Below are positions 19,522 through 19,522 of a stretch of 19,522 nucleotides of DNA, one piece after another. Position 1 is the stretch's first letter. The number at the start of each line of letters is the position of its first letter. This DNA is from RGIG1993 sp964564225. Lineage in GTDB: Bacteria; Bacillota; Clostridia; Oscillospirales; CAG-272. A model generated the notes under the pieces. The model saw only the letters and a list, made by a program, of their open reading frames with translations. It ran no database searches and was not told the DNA's origin. The stretch lies in assembly GCA_964564225.1 (NCBI GenBank), contig CAZMAF010000031.1, forward strand, positions 1 through 19,522. Direction: 5' to 3'. A program made the position numbers and the translations under genes.

Positions 19522-19522
19522 A

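Noticed and set aside
1..19522. CRISPR array, tRNA, rRNA, insertion sequence or retron/DGR reverse transcriptase
   Set aside because: I looked for regularly spaced repeats, transposase or reverse-transcriptase motifs and tRNA-like cloverleaf ends and saw none. The variable-looking PAPS segment has no reverse transcriptase in this window.

Overview
The window is a stretch of a tailed double-stranded DNA bacteriophage or prophage (Caudoviricetes, long-tailed siphovirus-like). The host is probably a low-to-mid GC Bacillota, perhaps a gut Clostridia. The reasons are the gene families (ERF recombinase, HNHc_6 nuclease, DUF6291 replication protein, DnaC/IstB-like loader, PBSX-type terminase, gp6-like portal, GP20-type scaffold), strong AGGAG ribosome binding sites, and tight gene packing with ATGA/TAATG stop-start overlaps. 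No host gene, tRNA, rRNA, CRISPR array or insertion sequence was seen. Every protein gene lies on the minus strand, so the window reads biologically from right to left.

Right part (about 19522 to 10413), early and middle genes. A pentapeptide-repeat protein runs off the right edge. Three small unknown genes follow, then the replication and recombination block: ERF annealing protein, HNH nuclease, DUF6291 replication protein with an iteron-like repeat inside it, a frame-disrupted PAPS-reductase-family gene, an AAA+ helicase loader and a MazG-like protein. After these come accessory genes: an adenine-methyltransferase-like protein, a broken radical-SAM gene, a two-helix membrane protein, small zinc-ribbon proteins and an HTH protein. 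The block ends with an ArpU/RinA-like late regulator.

A 149-base gap (10264-10412) holds two hairpins and an extended -10 promoter. It separates this block from the late genes.

Left part (10254 to 1), packaging and head genes: terminase (with a small-subunit-like N-terminal extension), portal, minor capsid protein carrying a C-terminal JAB/MPN metalloprotease motif, a small acidic protein, then scaffold, major capsid protein, DnaT-like head-tail connector and neck genes. The last gene runs off the left edge.

The most interesting element is an independent cassette (about 3700-5263) inserted between the minor capsid and scaffold genes. Its own sigma-A promoter overlaps a palindromic operator and drives a 59-residue ribbon-helix-helix gene, a BRO/ANT-type antirepressor and a small third gene. 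From the opposite strand, between the RHH and antirepressor genes, a second near-consensus promoter and a perfect intrinsic terminator predict an RNA of about 77 nt with two stem-loops. This is the layout of the phage P22 immI locus (arc - sar RNA - ant), also found inside a late region. A second theme is long G tracts on the coding strand (G6 to G10) in several genes. Two of them sit at reading-frame breaks in the PAPS-reductase-family gene.
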